Assembly (NCBI GenBank): GCA_035650355.1
Contig: DASRHT010000052.1
Span: 10,285 to 74,284, forward strand
Reading direction: 5' to 3'
DNA from: DASRHT01 sp035650355
Lineage (GTDB): Bacteria; Chloroflexota; Ktedonobacteria; Ktedonobacterales; Ktedonobacteraceae
DNA: 64,000 bases
The position numbers were made by a program, and so were the translations under genes. Shown here in pieces: positions 1 to 6,905 of this stretch (position 1 is the first letter of the stretch; every line of letters begins with the position of its first letter). A model generated the notes under the pieces. The model did not search any database, had not been told where the DNA came from, and saw only the letters and a program-made list of their open reading frames with translations.

Positions 1-153
1 CGCGCCCGGCTCGCCATGAATGACGGCTACCTGATAGGGTGCGCTACCGTAGATTCTGAGATTGTTCTTGGTAAGGTACTATCAAATTCACGCACGTACC
101 TTGTGCGCTACAGCGAAAAAGACGGCAATCAGTTTTATAGTGTGGCTGGATAG
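1..153 (+). CDS. C-terminal fragment of an unidentified protein
   Basis: The first frame of the window is open from base 1 to a TAG at 151-153 and encodes 50 residues ending FYSVAG. The composition is protein-like (mixed polar and aliphatic residues, no low complexity), and the reading frame runs off the left edge, so this is probably the end of a longer gene. An ATG at 16 could also make it a 45-residue ORF, but no ribosome binding site can be judged there. No family is recognised. An inverted-repeat element begins 8 bases after the stop, as at several other gene ends in this window. Confidence 0.45.
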   Translation, partial: RARLAMNDGYLIGCATVDSEIVLGKVLSNSRTYLVRYSEKDGNQFYSVAG

Positions 154-160
154 AAAGTGT

Positions 161-434
161 GAGTCATCCCGGATTTTTCTAGAACCCGAAAAGCTGTATT
201 CGCCCGTTCTTCAAGCGGGAGTGCAGAGGGCCGCCCTCTGCCGGGGTTCGGGGTACGTCGCGATCTAGCGAATTGTCCCCGAAAAACTCCTTTTTTCTCT
301 TCTCGCCGCTGCAGGCGGCGAGAAGAGAAAAAAGGGAAAGAATGGGGAGATCCCATCCCCCCCAAAGGGGCTGGCCGCCCCTTTGAACCCCGCAAGAGAT
401 GTTTTCCGGGCATCTTAAAAATTCGGGATGACTC
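161..434. repeat. MITE-like element with 18-bp terminal inverted repeats
   Basis: The ends GAGTCATCCCGGATTTTT (161-178) and AAAAATTCGGGATGACTC (417-434) are inverted copies with one mismatch. Inside is a second strong palindrome (CTTCTCGCCGC / GCGGCGAGAAG near 300-325) and no convincing gene. This is the structure of a non-autonomous transposable element; no target-site duplication is obvious. Confidence 0.65.
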
Positions 435-441
435 CTGCCAG

Positions 442-624
442 TTACGACGATTTGTTCTTCTTGCGTAGCGTCTTTTTATGATCGCGGATGATCTCGTCGT
501 AGATGTGCGAGAGAGGCTCGCCATCAGGCAACTTAGCCCGGAACTCCTTCAACTGCCGCACGCTCTCTTCCGTAGGTAATGGTGGCCTCGACAAACTTCT
601 CCAACGGTTTGGCGTGCAACACAC
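442..624 (-). pseudogene. Small gene remnant, probably frameshifted
   Basis: Read leftward, one frame from a TTG at 619 gives a plausible start (HAKPLEKFVEATITYGRE) but soon stops. Another frame gives a plausible, charged 40-residue end (VRQLKEFRAKLPDGEP, then IYDEIIRDHKKTLRKKNKSS) to the stop at 442. Joining the two at about 566 would make one coherent protein of about 60 residues, so a single-base indel is likely. The product is unknown. The frame open across the whole interval (60 codons from GTG at 624) is the alternative, but its first 20 residues look non-coding. Confidence 0.3.
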
Positions 625-747
625 TTCCTTAACCCTCTACAGATGTTTAATGCTGCACTGTAGAGCAGGAGGCTGGCCTCGCACCTCCTGGTACCTAATT
701 TCGTTGGGAAGGTAGGCTCTCTTACAAGCCTGAGTCTGCTCATGTCC

Positions 748-786
748 AGGGCTTACAGAGATGCTTAAATCACCTCTGCAAGCCCT
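748..786. repeat. Short near-palindrome with AGGGCTT ends
   Basis: AGGGCTTACAGAGATG at 748-763 is mirrored, with a few mismatches, by CACCTCTGCAAGCCCT at 771-786. The outer AGGGCT resembles the ends of larger elements at 31331, 42098 and 42271. The rest of 625-868 shows nothing else that can be supported. Confidence 0.45.
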
Positions 787-868
787 CGCATTTGATGCGG
801 GGTCCATGATGGTCAAAATCCATATGCGCCTCTAGCGGCATCACCGATAGGATCTTTCCCTTTCTACG

Positions 869-1228
869 TCAATTAAACTGTGGTGCGTGCGTTTTCTCGG
901 GTCGCATCGGCGGCTGCTGGAACACTTCGCGCAAACACTGCATCAGCCGATAGGTTTCTGTGGCGTCCAGATGAAACTCCTGAGCGGCTTCCTCAGTCTC
1001 GTCCTGCTCACCGCGCACGATGATACTCTGATCGCTCAGGATACACAGATGATGCACACCTAGCGTAACCTCATGCAGGAGCGTTGCCGGTTCTTCCAGA
1101 GGGTGTCCTCTAGGGTGATTCATCGCGTTCCATGCATCGGGGCCGGGCCTGCTCTTCTCTCCAAGAGCAGAAAAACGAGATGGCACTGGTTCATCGGTTA
1201 GTCGTGTGATGTTCTTGCTGATCAGCAT
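869..1228 (-). CDS. Hypothetical protein, last gene of the accessory operon
   Basis: This 119-residue protein has a strong start: AGGAGGAG lies 3 to 10 bases before the ATG at 1228. No signal peptide or membrane segment is visible. A central stretch (residues about 47-105) alternates short beta-like and helical segments with a run of acidic residues (GEQDETEEAAQEF). No known family is recognised. It is the most downstream of a leftward series of small genes running from 6540, with a 30-base gap from the preceding gene, so it is probably co-transcribed with them. Confidence 0.6.
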   Translation of the reverse strand: MLISKNITRLTDEPVPSRFSALGEKSRPGPDAWNAMNHPRGHPLEEPATLLHEVTLGVHHLCILSDQSIIVRGEQDETEEAAQEFHLDATETYRLMQCLREVFQQPPMRPEKTHAPQFN

Positions 1229-1258
1229 GAGCTCCTCCTAATCGTTGCTCGTGTCTTC

Positions 1259-1561
1259 CTATTTTGCGCCATGTGGGATGCTGTCGTGGTGACATCCCCA
1301 CGCGTTTTTTGCCTGTGGCAGCGCGATTTCCTGCAATTTGCTGTGAAAAGCCGCAATGGCGCGGCGGCCTATTTCCGCATCGATGACTTCCAGTAACGCG
1401 TATGCTTGCTGGAGGGTCTCATAGCATCGCTGTCCTTCCGCAGTGAATGACATGGTTTTATTCCCTCTTTCCAGAGCGGTAATGAGGATTTTCACGTCTT
1501 TGCGCTCGTGTTTCAGTTCGAGGTCGGTCAAGTCTTGTACAGGTTTTGGCGTCGTCGCCAT
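1259..1561 (-). CDS. Small helical protein, paralogue of two neighbours
   Basis: The 100-residue product begins TPKPVQDLTDLELKHERKDV and continues as an all-helical domain ending LQEIALPQ. It aligns along its whole length with the 93-residue protein at 2222-2503 (shared PKPVQ, then L...R, then QA..LL..I..EI..R, then QEI.LP). It aligns more weakly with the first 80 residues of the protein at 1566-2225. The three therefore form a local paralogue family of unknown function. GGAG lies 11 bases before the ATG. No membrane segment or catalytic motif is visible. The gene follows 1566-2225 with a 4-base gap. Confidence 0.65.
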   Translation of the reverse strand: MATTPKPVQDLTDLELKHERKDVKILITALERGNKTMSFTAEGQRCYETLQQAYALLEVIDAEIGRRAIAAFHSKLQEIALPQAKNAWGCHHDSIPHGAK

Positions 1562-1565
1562 GAGG

Positions 1566-2225
1566 TTATCGCTCCTTTCGGTGTTCTGACCTATGCTTCA
1601 CGATAGTGAGATGTAAGCGATCCCCGCGTCTGGACGCTTTCCGGCTTTCGCCTGTCTCCGGTGGCTTCACAGGTTCCTGCGACGCTTTGGCTGGGGTGTC
1701 CGTACTGCCCCCCTCTTCCGGCTCAAAGTTTCCCATCACCATCCACAGGTTTGCTTCTGGATCGGGAGCCGGGCAGTGGATATATTCAACGGCGGCGGCG
1801 CGGGCTTTTGCCAGTTCTTTCATCACCCGGTCCAGGGTGCGGCAATAGACCGGGCTGCCGCCGGGTGCCTGAAGGACACACAGGTAGCGAAATGGCGCTG
1901 CCGGTTCTCCGAACTCTTCGGCCTGGCGCTTCAGCTCTCGCCTGATCAGCCGGGTGATATCGCGGTATCCCCATGTGCTCAGCAGTTCATCCACAACTCG
2001 GGCTAGTTTTCCGGCAAGCCGTCCCGCTTGTTCCTGTTCGATGGCCGTAATCAGCTTATCGGCGGATTTGAGTAAGTACTGCCGTACTGATTGCTGGCTG
2101 TAAGGAAGGGCGGCCATCTCAGGCTTTTGTAAATCCTGGATGCAGCTTATCGCGTCCTGTCGTGCTGCTTCCAGCTTTTCATCAGACCATTCGGCCAGGG
2201 GTCTCATCTCTTCGTTGGTATTCAT
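1566..2225 (-). CDS. Hypothetical protein with the local helical repeat domain
   Basis: This 219-residue protein has three parts. The N-terminal part (about 8-85) is a diverged copy of the helical domain of its two neighbours. The middle (about 86-165) contains the segment FRYLCVLQAPGGSPVYCRTL and looks alpha/beta. The tail is polar and basic, ending LHLTIVKHRSEHRKER. A related tail (SHLSIVQYPAEYPKEE) is encoded just upstream at 2508-2555, so this C-terminal motif recurs in the cluster. The ATG at 2225 overlaps the preceding stop as ATGA, with AAGGAG six bases upstream, implying translational coupling. Function unknown. Confidence 0.65.
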   Translation of the reverse strand: MNTNEEMRPLAEWSDEKLEAARQDAISCIQDLQKPEMAALPYSQQSVRQYLLKSADKLITAIEQEQAGRLAGKLARVVDELLSTWGYRDITRLIRRELKRQAEEFGEPAAPFRYLCVLQAPGGSPVYCRTLDRVMKELAKARAAAVEYIHCPAPDPEANLWMVMGNFEPEEGGSTDTPAKASQEPVKPPETGESRKASRRGDRLHLTIVKHRSEHRKER

Positions 2226-2503
2226 TCGTTCTCCTTTTCCTCCGGTTGCTCTTGCTCCGGGAGGACTATTTCCTGTGCGTACTGGGAAATGGCGAGGGCC
2301 ATTCTCTTGGTGATCTCGCCTTCGATGGCCGTTAGCAGCCTGCGCGCCTGGTGCATGGCATCGGTATGCTCTTTACGGCGCTCATAGGGCAATTCGGACA
2401 CATGCACGATTTCCAGGGTATCCATGATATCCACCATCTCCAGGCGGCGGGCTTGTAACTGCTCCATTGTCATTTCCTGTACCGGTTTAGGCCGCGGGGA
2501 CAT
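2222..2503 (-). CDS. Small helical protein, paralogue of two neighbours
   Basis: The 93-residue product starts SPRPKPVQEMTMEQLQARRL and ends in an acidic tail (PEQEQPEEKENE). It is the closest relative of the 100-residue protein at 1259-1561 and is similar to the start of the protein at 1566-2225. The sequence predicts three or four amphipathic helices and no membrane segment, which suits a small adaptor or oligomerisation module, though that is inference. AAGGAGG lies nine bases before the ATG, and the stop overlaps the next start (ATGA). Confidence 0.65.
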   Translation of the reverse strand: MSPRPKPVQEMTMEQLQARRLEMVDIMDTLEIVHVSELPYERRKEHTDAMHQARRLLTAIEGEITKRMALAISQYAQEIVLPEQEQPEEKENE

Positions 2504-2507
2504 GGTG

Positions 2508-2664
2508 CTATTCCTCCTTCGGGTATTCTGCCGGATATTGCACGATGGACAGATGCGAATGCTTCGCGCTTTTGGTCGGTTCCGGCTGTCCGGTGGGCTT
2601 TTCTGCGAAGATCGTCTGCCTCTTTATCTGATAGCCCCCTGGTTAGCCTGATGGTGTTCTCCAT
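2508..2664 (-). pseudogene. Small ORF split between two frames
   Basis: An ATG at 2664 opens a coding-like frame (ENTIRLTRGLSDKEADDL). About 20 codons later a different frame becomes coding-like (FAEKPTGQPEPTKSAKHSHL, then SIVQYPAEYPKEE) and ends at the TAG at 2508-2510. That tail resembles the end of the protein at 1566-2225. Either this is a broken gene or the frames are joined by ribosomal frameshifting. The second frame is also that of the 73-residue gene upstream, interrupted by its TAA at 2643-2645, so a nonsense mutation is a third reading. Confidence 0.35.
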
Positions 2665-2864
2665 CTTCTTTCCCACCGCAATTGAAAGATGCTGCCATTT
2701 AAGAAAGGCGTTTGAAACGTCTCATTGATGTTCCTGGCGAGAGAGCTCGCCCGCCTTGCAAGCGACGGCTGTTTCTCTTTCTCCCATCGTTGGGCGGATT
2801 GTTGCAACGCATTCACAATCACTTGCAGATCACTACTGCTCAGTTCTATGACCTCATTCGTCAT
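2643..2864 (-). CDS. Small hypothetical protein (73 residues)
   Basis: The ATG at 2864 has AAAGGAG seven bases upstream and overlaps the end of the previous gene by 11 bases. Residues 1-48 are well behaved and helical (DLQVIVNALQQSAQRWEKEK). The last 20 residues are rich in aromatic and basic residues and look less like a natural end. After the TAA the same frame stays open for another 44 codons to 2508, so the gene may once have been longer. No function is recognised. Confidence 0.5.
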   Translation of the reverse strand: MTNEVIELSSSDLQVIVNALQQSAQRWEKEKQPSLARRASSLARNINETFQTPFLNGSIFQLRWERRWRTPSG

Positions 2865-3309
2865 TGTCGGGCTCCTTTCGTGCTAGTGGGGACTCCACCA
2901 GCCGCAGATAGTCAGGACGCGGGCGGAGTTGCGGAGCGGCCACCTGCCGCGCGAATGCTTCGGTGGCCGCTTTGGTAAATTCACGTAAGCGATAGACAGC
3001 GATTTTCCTGCGGCGCAAGGCCCGATGGCCGGAGCTCTGGCAGATGGGGATGAAGGCGGCTAGTTGCAACCTGGCCTCCTTCGCTTGATCTATCGCGTAG
3101 TGAAGCGCCACCATCTCAACGGTAATCGGTATGGTTAAGCCGAGTTCCCTGCTCTGCCCATTCCTCTCTAATGCCTGCTGCAACAGCGCCATAAGGGCTA
3201 GCACTGCCTGTATGGCGTCCTGGCACTGCCCAGGGGATGCTGGCATTTCGTACGCTTCCAACTCGCGGATTGTCTGTTCAAGCCGGCCAATCTCAGGAAT
3301 GGCGCTCAT
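2854..3309 (-). CDS. Hypothetical helical protein (151 residues)
   Basis: The predicted protein is almost entirely helical, with a hydrophobic-heptad stretch at about 8-60 (IGRLEQTIRELEAYE, AIQAVLALMALLQQALE) and a basic region RALRRRKIAVYRLREF around 100. It has no signal peptide or membrane segment. Start: ATG at 3309, overlapping the preceding stop (ATGA) with AAAGGAGG eight bases upstream. It belongs to the overlapping leftward operon. Possibly a coiled-coil partner of the next protein (3306-3614), which is inference from gene order and composition only. Confidence 0.6.
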   Translation of the reverse strand: MSAIPEIGRLEQTIRELEAYEMPASPGQCQDAIQAVLALMALLQQALERNGQSRELGLTIPITVEMVALHYAIDQAKEARLQLAAFIPICQSSGHRALRRRKIAVYRLREFTKAATEAFARQVAAPQLRPRPDYLRLVESPLARKEPDNDE

Positions 3310-3614
3310 TGTCCGTCCTCCTTTCCCAGGCGGAGCGGTTCCGCCCTCCGGCTGTTCTGGAGGGAGAACAGGACGCGCTGCTGCTCCTGCCAGGCGTCCC
3401 TGCTCTCCGCCTCTTCCTCTTTCTGCGCCAGCACCGCGCGGGCAAGCACATGAAGGGACCGGCGCAGCTCGTCCAGTTCGAGCGTGTTTCTCTGGATGTC
3501 GGCGCGGACGGCGGCGATCTCGCTGCTGATCTGCTGGAAATCGGCGTGGATCGCCTCCGCAATCGTAGTAATCTGCTGGCCTTGTGGTGCCTTGCGTGCT
3601 TTCTTAGTCGGCAT
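3306..3614 (-). CDS. Coiled-coil hypothetical protein
   Basis: The start chosen is the ATG at 3614, because GGAGGAG lies seven bases upstream; the frame is open to an ATG at 3632 that lacks such a site. The product (102 residues) begins with a lysine-rich tail (PTKKARKAPQGQQ). A long heptad region follows at about 14-65 (I..DFQQISSEIAAVRADI), typical of a coiled coil, and then a charged region. Heptads of this kind resemble small phage or plasmid structural or regulatory proteins, but no family is identified. The stop overlaps the next start (ATGA). Confidence 0.6.
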   Translation of the reverse strand: MPTKKARKAPQGQQITTIAEAIHADFQQISSEIAAVRADIQRNTLELDELRRSLHVLARAVLAQKEEEAESRDAWQEQQRVLFSLQNSRRAEPLRLGKEDGQ

Positions 3615-3628
3615 CTGCGTTCTCCTCC

Positions 3629-4186
3629 TCACGCTCCGGGCAGGATGGTTCCCCGGTGGCTTCGGTCTTCCCTTTGGGGGGGCGGCTTGTGAGCAGGGAG
3701 GTCCCGCATCCAGATGCAGGTTTTGATGATCGCGAACCCTTCCACCATCACAAGCACGGCTATCAGGGGAGCCAGATGATCCGCGATGAGCCTGGCCGAG
3801 GCGGCGGCAATGGCGATAGTGTCCGTCAGCAGCACAAAATCGCGCAGGGCGAGGAGATGGGAGCCGGAGCCATGCTCGTCCGACGCATCCTGCTCGTTCT
3901 CATGCTCGTAGCCGTCATAGTCGCTTTTCGCCTCGATCTTGTAGATGCGGCGCTTGGCCTTGTTCAGCACGCGCTCGCTATGCCCGATGAATCGCCCAAC
4001 GCAGGCGGATAGCGGCGGAAAGCAGATGATTATGTACCCGGCCAGTCCAGACTGGAACGCGGCATAGCCGAATATGCTAAACAGGCCGATGAGCAAGGAC
4101 CAGACGGGAAGCCGCGTATTCTGCTTGTCCCGTTTCTCGTCATAGAGCGCGGCTAATTCGAGGGCCTCGCATTGTTCTGCGTTCAC
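3629..4186 (-). CDS. Membrane protein of unknown function
   Basis: The 185-residue product has about four hydrophobic segments: near 27-45 (WSLLIGLFSIFGYAAF), 48-65 (LAGYIIICFPPLSACV), 112-130 (FVLLTDTIAIAAASA) and 135-155 (LAPLIAVLVMVEGFAII). An acidic, His- and Asp-rich loop lies between the pairs (SDYDGYEHENEQDASDEHGS). It starts with GTG at 4186, overlapping the previous stop as GTGA with GGGGAGG upstream. It is the only multi-pass membrane protein of the operon. No family is recognised; the paired-hairpin layout resembles small holin-like or sensor membrane proteins, which is a weak analogy. Confidence 0.6.
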   Translation of the reverse strand: MNAEQCEALELAALYDEKRDKQNTRLPVWSLLIGLFSIFGYAAFQSGLAGYIIICFPPLSACVGRFIGHSERVLNKAKRRIYKIEAKSDYDGYEHENEQDASDEHGSGSHLLALRDFVLLTDTIAIAAASARLIADHLAPLIAVLVMVEGFAIIKTCIWMRDLPAHKPPPQREDRSHRGTILPGA

Positions 4187-4977
4187 TCCTGCACCTCCCC
4201 GCCTTCTTTTTCCTTCGGCGCGATGCGGAAACCCGGAAGATCGTCATGGGCAATGAGCCGGTAGCCATGACGGGCCAGCCAGGCGTTCAGCGCCTCATGA
4301 GACACGGGAGCGGGAAGCTCCGTGGCCGCTTGCTGCATGAGGGCAAGCATTCGCTTTTGCTCCGCCTCCCAGACGATGGTGCTTAATGCTTCCGCCTCGG
4401 ACGGATGCAGGCGCAGGTAGGCGTCGCTAGAGGCGGCTAGCAAGGCCGGGGCAACGCGCAATACACAGGCTGCCGTGCTGATGGCTTCTTCCGCCGTCAG
4501 AAACAGCACGCAGCGGGCTTCTTCATAGATGAGGATGCCCATGCCCTCATCAGGGTTATCGCTGACCGCCTGGGCGATCCACCGCTCATCCTCAGGACGG
4601 ATCAGGCTGGCCGGTTTGGTAAGCAGGGAATACCCGTCCGGCCTGGTTGGCGGGTTCTCATCCTGCGGCGGCGGATAGGCCACAATGCCGGGCGCGCCTG
4701 GTTCCCCGACAGAGCCGACAACCACAAAATCCGTGATGGTCGCATCGTCGTAGAGTTTGTCGGTGAACCGTTTCGGGATACCGCCTTTGATCAGCAGCAG
4801 CAAAAACCCCCGCGCGCGCTTGCCAGTGATGCCATAGGAGAGCACAAGCGCCTCAGCCGGGGCGCTCCCTTCCTCTGACACCTGCAAGGCGTAGGTGATC
4901 TCGTCGCAAAGCAGCTCCATCTGACGGACGCTCCTTGCGTCGCAGGTCAGGATGAGATAGTGTAACGTCCCTTCCAT
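4183..4977 (-). CDS. Hypothetical cytoplasmic protein (264 residues)
   Basis: The protein has no signal or membrane segment. Residues 1-95 read as an alpha/beta domain (LHYLILTCDA, FLLLLIKGGIPKRF, DFVVVGSVGEPGAPG) and the rest is mainly helical with a second hydrophobic strand region (GMGILIYEEARCVLFLTAEE). No catalytic motif can be named. AAGGGGG lies seven bases before the ATG at 4977; the gene follows its upstream neighbour by two bases and overlaps its downstream neighbour. Possibly a regulatory or nucleotide-sensing fold, but this cannot be supported further. Confidence 0.55.
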   Translation of the reverse strand: MEGTLHYLILTCDARSVRQMELLCDEITYALQVSEEGSAPAEALVLSYGITGKRARGFLLLLIKGGIPKRFTDKLYDDATITDFVVVGSVGEPGAPGIVAYPPPQDENPPTRPDGYSLLTKPASLIRPEDERWIAQAVSDNPDEGMGILIYEEARCVLFLTAEEAISTAACVLRVAPALLAASSDAYLRLHPSEAEALSTIVWEAEQKRMLALMQQAATELPAPVSHEALNAWLARHGYRLIAHDDLPGFRIAPKEKEGGEVQE

Positions 4978-4979
4978 CG

Positions 4980-5651
4980 TTATTCCCCCTTTTCCGTCTG
5001 GCGGGCTTTCTGCGCCAGGGCGCTCAACTGTGATACGGTGTCATCATAGGCCGTAAGCAGCGGCGGAAACGCGGCGCGGATGTCCATGTGGATGCGGACG
5101 CGTTCCGGCGAAAGGCTCTGGTAGACGCAGCGGAACATCTCCACCTGAAGCAGGGTCTCGGTCAGCAGCTCCTCCACGCTTTCCAGCCGTGTGATCACTG
5201 CCCCCGGCCTGATATGCGCCATTGCTTCGGGGTCCAGGCGTCTGATGCTGGCACAGGCCGCGTTCACCAGGCGGCGCAGGGTCGTGAGATGCTCCATCGT
5301 CGCCTGTACCTGCACCGGCAGCAGCGTCAACTGGTCGCGGTACAGGATCGCGATATGGGCCAGCCTGCGCCGCTTCCCGCAAAGCGTTGCGGCAGTGCTC
5401 TCCAGCATGGCCCCTGCCAGTGACAGGCTAGCCGCTTGCGCTTTGCGAATGGCGCGTTCGGCCTTGATGCGGGCGGCCTCGGCTTCCACTTCCGCCAGGC
5501 ATTCCGGGCAAATGGTGCTCGACCATGCGCGCGGGTAGGGTTTGTCAGGATGGCGCTTTTGCCAGCACCAGGCACATTGCTGGTACCGCTCTTCCAGAGT
5601 CGTGGCGATGATGGCGGCGGGCAGGTACGCCGCCGTTTCGGATGATTGCAT
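4980..5651 (-). CDS. Zinc-ribbon hypothetical protein
   Basis: Near the N-terminus a CAWC pair (about 26-29) and a CPEC pair (about 48-51) form a likely four-cysteine zinc ribbon (CxxC-x18-CxxC). After it comes a long helical region (EVEAEAARIKAERAIRKAQA) and further helices to residue 223. Such ribbons often bind nucleic acid or protein partners. AAGGAG lies seven bases before the ATG at 5651. The gene sits 11 bases after 5663-6412 and two bases before 4183-4977, within the operon. Function unknown. Confidence 0.6.
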   Translation of the reverse strand: MQSSETAAYLPAAIIATTLEERYQQCAWCWQKRHPDKPYPRAWSSTICPECLAEVEAEAARIKAERAIRKAQAASLSLAGAMLESTAATLCGKRRRLAHIAILYRDQLTLLPVQVQATMEHLTTLRRLVNAACASIRRLDPEAMAHIRPGAVITRLESVEELLTETLLQVEMFRCVYQSLSPERVRIHMDIRAAFPPLLTAYDDTVSQLSALAQKARQTEKGE

Positions 5652-5662
5652 GGCTGCTCTCC

Positions 5663-6412
5663 TTACTTCTTTGGCGCAAAACTGCCCTTGCCGTCGCCAT
5701 AGAGGACATAGACTTGCTGATAGCGATGGAAAGGAAAATCATAGAGGTCGGCGTAAATGGTGACGGTGAGATCGGCCTTGCCATCCCCGTCCACGTCGCT
5801 GACCGTGAGATCCACGACGGCGGCGAAAGGATCGGGAAAGCCAATCTTTTGCAGGTCGGGGCCGGTCATGATCTGGGCTTTGCTCGCATCGTTGCCAGCA
5901 ACCTTGAGAATCAGGATGTGGCCGTGGTTATTCCAGCCGATAAGCTGGGTGGGGCTCTGCGGGCTGTCCCCTCCGACGACGGCGCTCATGACCGAGCCCT
6001 GGAGCTTGCCGTACTGCGCCGGATCGCTCATGTGGGTCGCCCACCAGGCCAGGCCGCTGGTGGTGATGAGCCAGCCAACCCAGACAATGAGCAGCGCCAA
6101 CCCTATCCAGACAAGCGGATGGATCTCCCTGCGGGCTTCGGGCGGCGGCCCGTAATAGGTTCTGCGGCGTCCGCCCGTGGTTCGGCGCTGCGGGACGTAG
6201 TCGTCGCGCTCGTCCCCATCCTCTTCGGTGATCCGGCTGCGCATGCGCTGCTGGTACGGGCCGGTGGTAGTGGGAGATTTGAGGGTGGCGCGGCGCGTGA
6301 TGGGGCCGGCAATGCCCAGACGGGTCGCAATCCGCTCGGCTTCGTTGCTCCTCTCCTCATCCTTGACGCGGCGGGTGCTGCTGCCCGCATGGAGAGTGCG
6401 CGCATCTAGCAT
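5663..6412 (-). CDS. Membrane-anchored FG-GAP/VCBS repeat protein
   Basis: Starting at the ATG at 6412 (AAGGAG seven bases upstream) the product is 249 residues. It has a long, basic, cytoplasmic-type N-terminus, one transmembrane segment (PLVWIGLALLIVWVGWLITT, about 103-122) and an external domain. Near its end lies a calcium-binding-like FG-GAP/VCBS motif (DVDGDGKADLTVTIYADLYD). VCBS-type repeats usually form propeller blades in surface proteins; here only one or two are visible. An earlier in-frame ATG at 6475 is less likely because it lacks a good site. The gene overlaps the small cysteine-rich ORF upstream. Confidence 0.65.
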   Translation of the reverse strand: MLDARTLHAGSSTRRVKDEERSNEAERIATRLGIAGPITRRATLKSPTTTGPYQQRMRSRITEEDGDERDDYVPQRRTTGGRRRTYYGPPPEARREIHPLVWIGLALLIVWVGWLITTSGLAWWATHMSDPAQYGKLQGSVMSAVVGGDSPQSPTQLIGWNNHGHILILKVAGNDASKAQIMTGPDLQKIGFPDPFAAVVDLTVSDVDGDGKADLTVTIYADLYDFPFHRYQQVYVLYGDGKGSFAPKK

Positions 6413-6540
6413 GACGTTTCTCCTTGCGTGGCGCTTGCTCCCAAAGCGCAATAGCAGGTGGGAGCGCCGCAGCAAACGCCGTTTTCCTCTGTGTGGGCGT
6501 CGTCATCCTGGTCATGGGGATACCAATGGTCCTGTGCCAT
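6406..6540 (-). CDS. Cysteine-rich 44-residue protein, first gene of the operon
   Basis: The ATG at 6540 has AAGGAGG 11 bases upstream, and the TAG (6406-6408) overlaps the start codon region of the next gene, as for other members of the operon. The product has an acidic N-terminal half (DHWYPHDQDDDAHTEENG) and a cluster of cysteines (CCGAPTCYC, plus a final C). It could bind metal through these cysteines. It resembles no family I know and could be a coupling leader peptide instead. Confidence 0.5.
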   Translation of the reverse strand: MAQDHWYPHDQDDDAHTEENGVCCGAPTCYCALGASATQGETSC

Positions 6541-6607
6541 CTTGCTTCAAGCCTCCTTGTGCTTGACGCATAGACGCCTCTCCCCGCTATAATAGGGCAG
6601 GGAGAGC

Positions 6608-6677
6608 GTCTAATGCCTACGGTTACAATGGTCATTAGACATTTCCTCGCGAGGCCAGTGTTACCAGCACTGGCCTC
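6608..6677. promoter_or_regulatory. Two inverted repeats upstream of the accessory operon
   Basis: GTCTAATG (6608-6615) and CATTAGAC (6633-6640) are perfect 8-bp inverted repeats 17 bases apart. Immediately beside them GAGGCCAGTG (6651-6660) and CACTGGCCTC (6668-6677) form a perfect 10-bp stem with a 7-base loop. Neither is followed by a T run, so they do not look like terminators. Their place 70-140 bases upstream of the operon start suggests operator sites or a protein-binding recombination region. A possible -10 (TATTAT, leftward) lies at about 6590-6596. Confidence 0.4.
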
Positions 6678-6831
6678 AATCGCACTTACCAGTCCAGGAG
6701 CTTTGAACTTCCTACCGGGCTGGCTCGTGGTTCCCATTGGGACAGTTAAAGCTTACACAGGTGTCTGGGGAAGTAACAGACCACCCGTCCGCCAAAAATA
6801 CCCCATAAAAACATCACCTGTTTGATGGCAC

Positions 6832-6870
6832 AAAAAAATCCTCCATCTGTTAGCCAGATAGAGGGTTTTA
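6832..6870 (-). terminator. Rho-independent terminator of the NACHT-HD operon
   Basis: Read leftward, CCTCTATCTGG pairs with CAGATGGAGG around a short loop and is followed by TTTTTTT. It lies 36 bases after the HD-protein stop and separates that operon from the small-gene operon. Confidence 0.8.
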
Positions 6871-6905
6871 TACATTCCGTATTCATTTTTGCTTTTAAGA
6901 TACAA

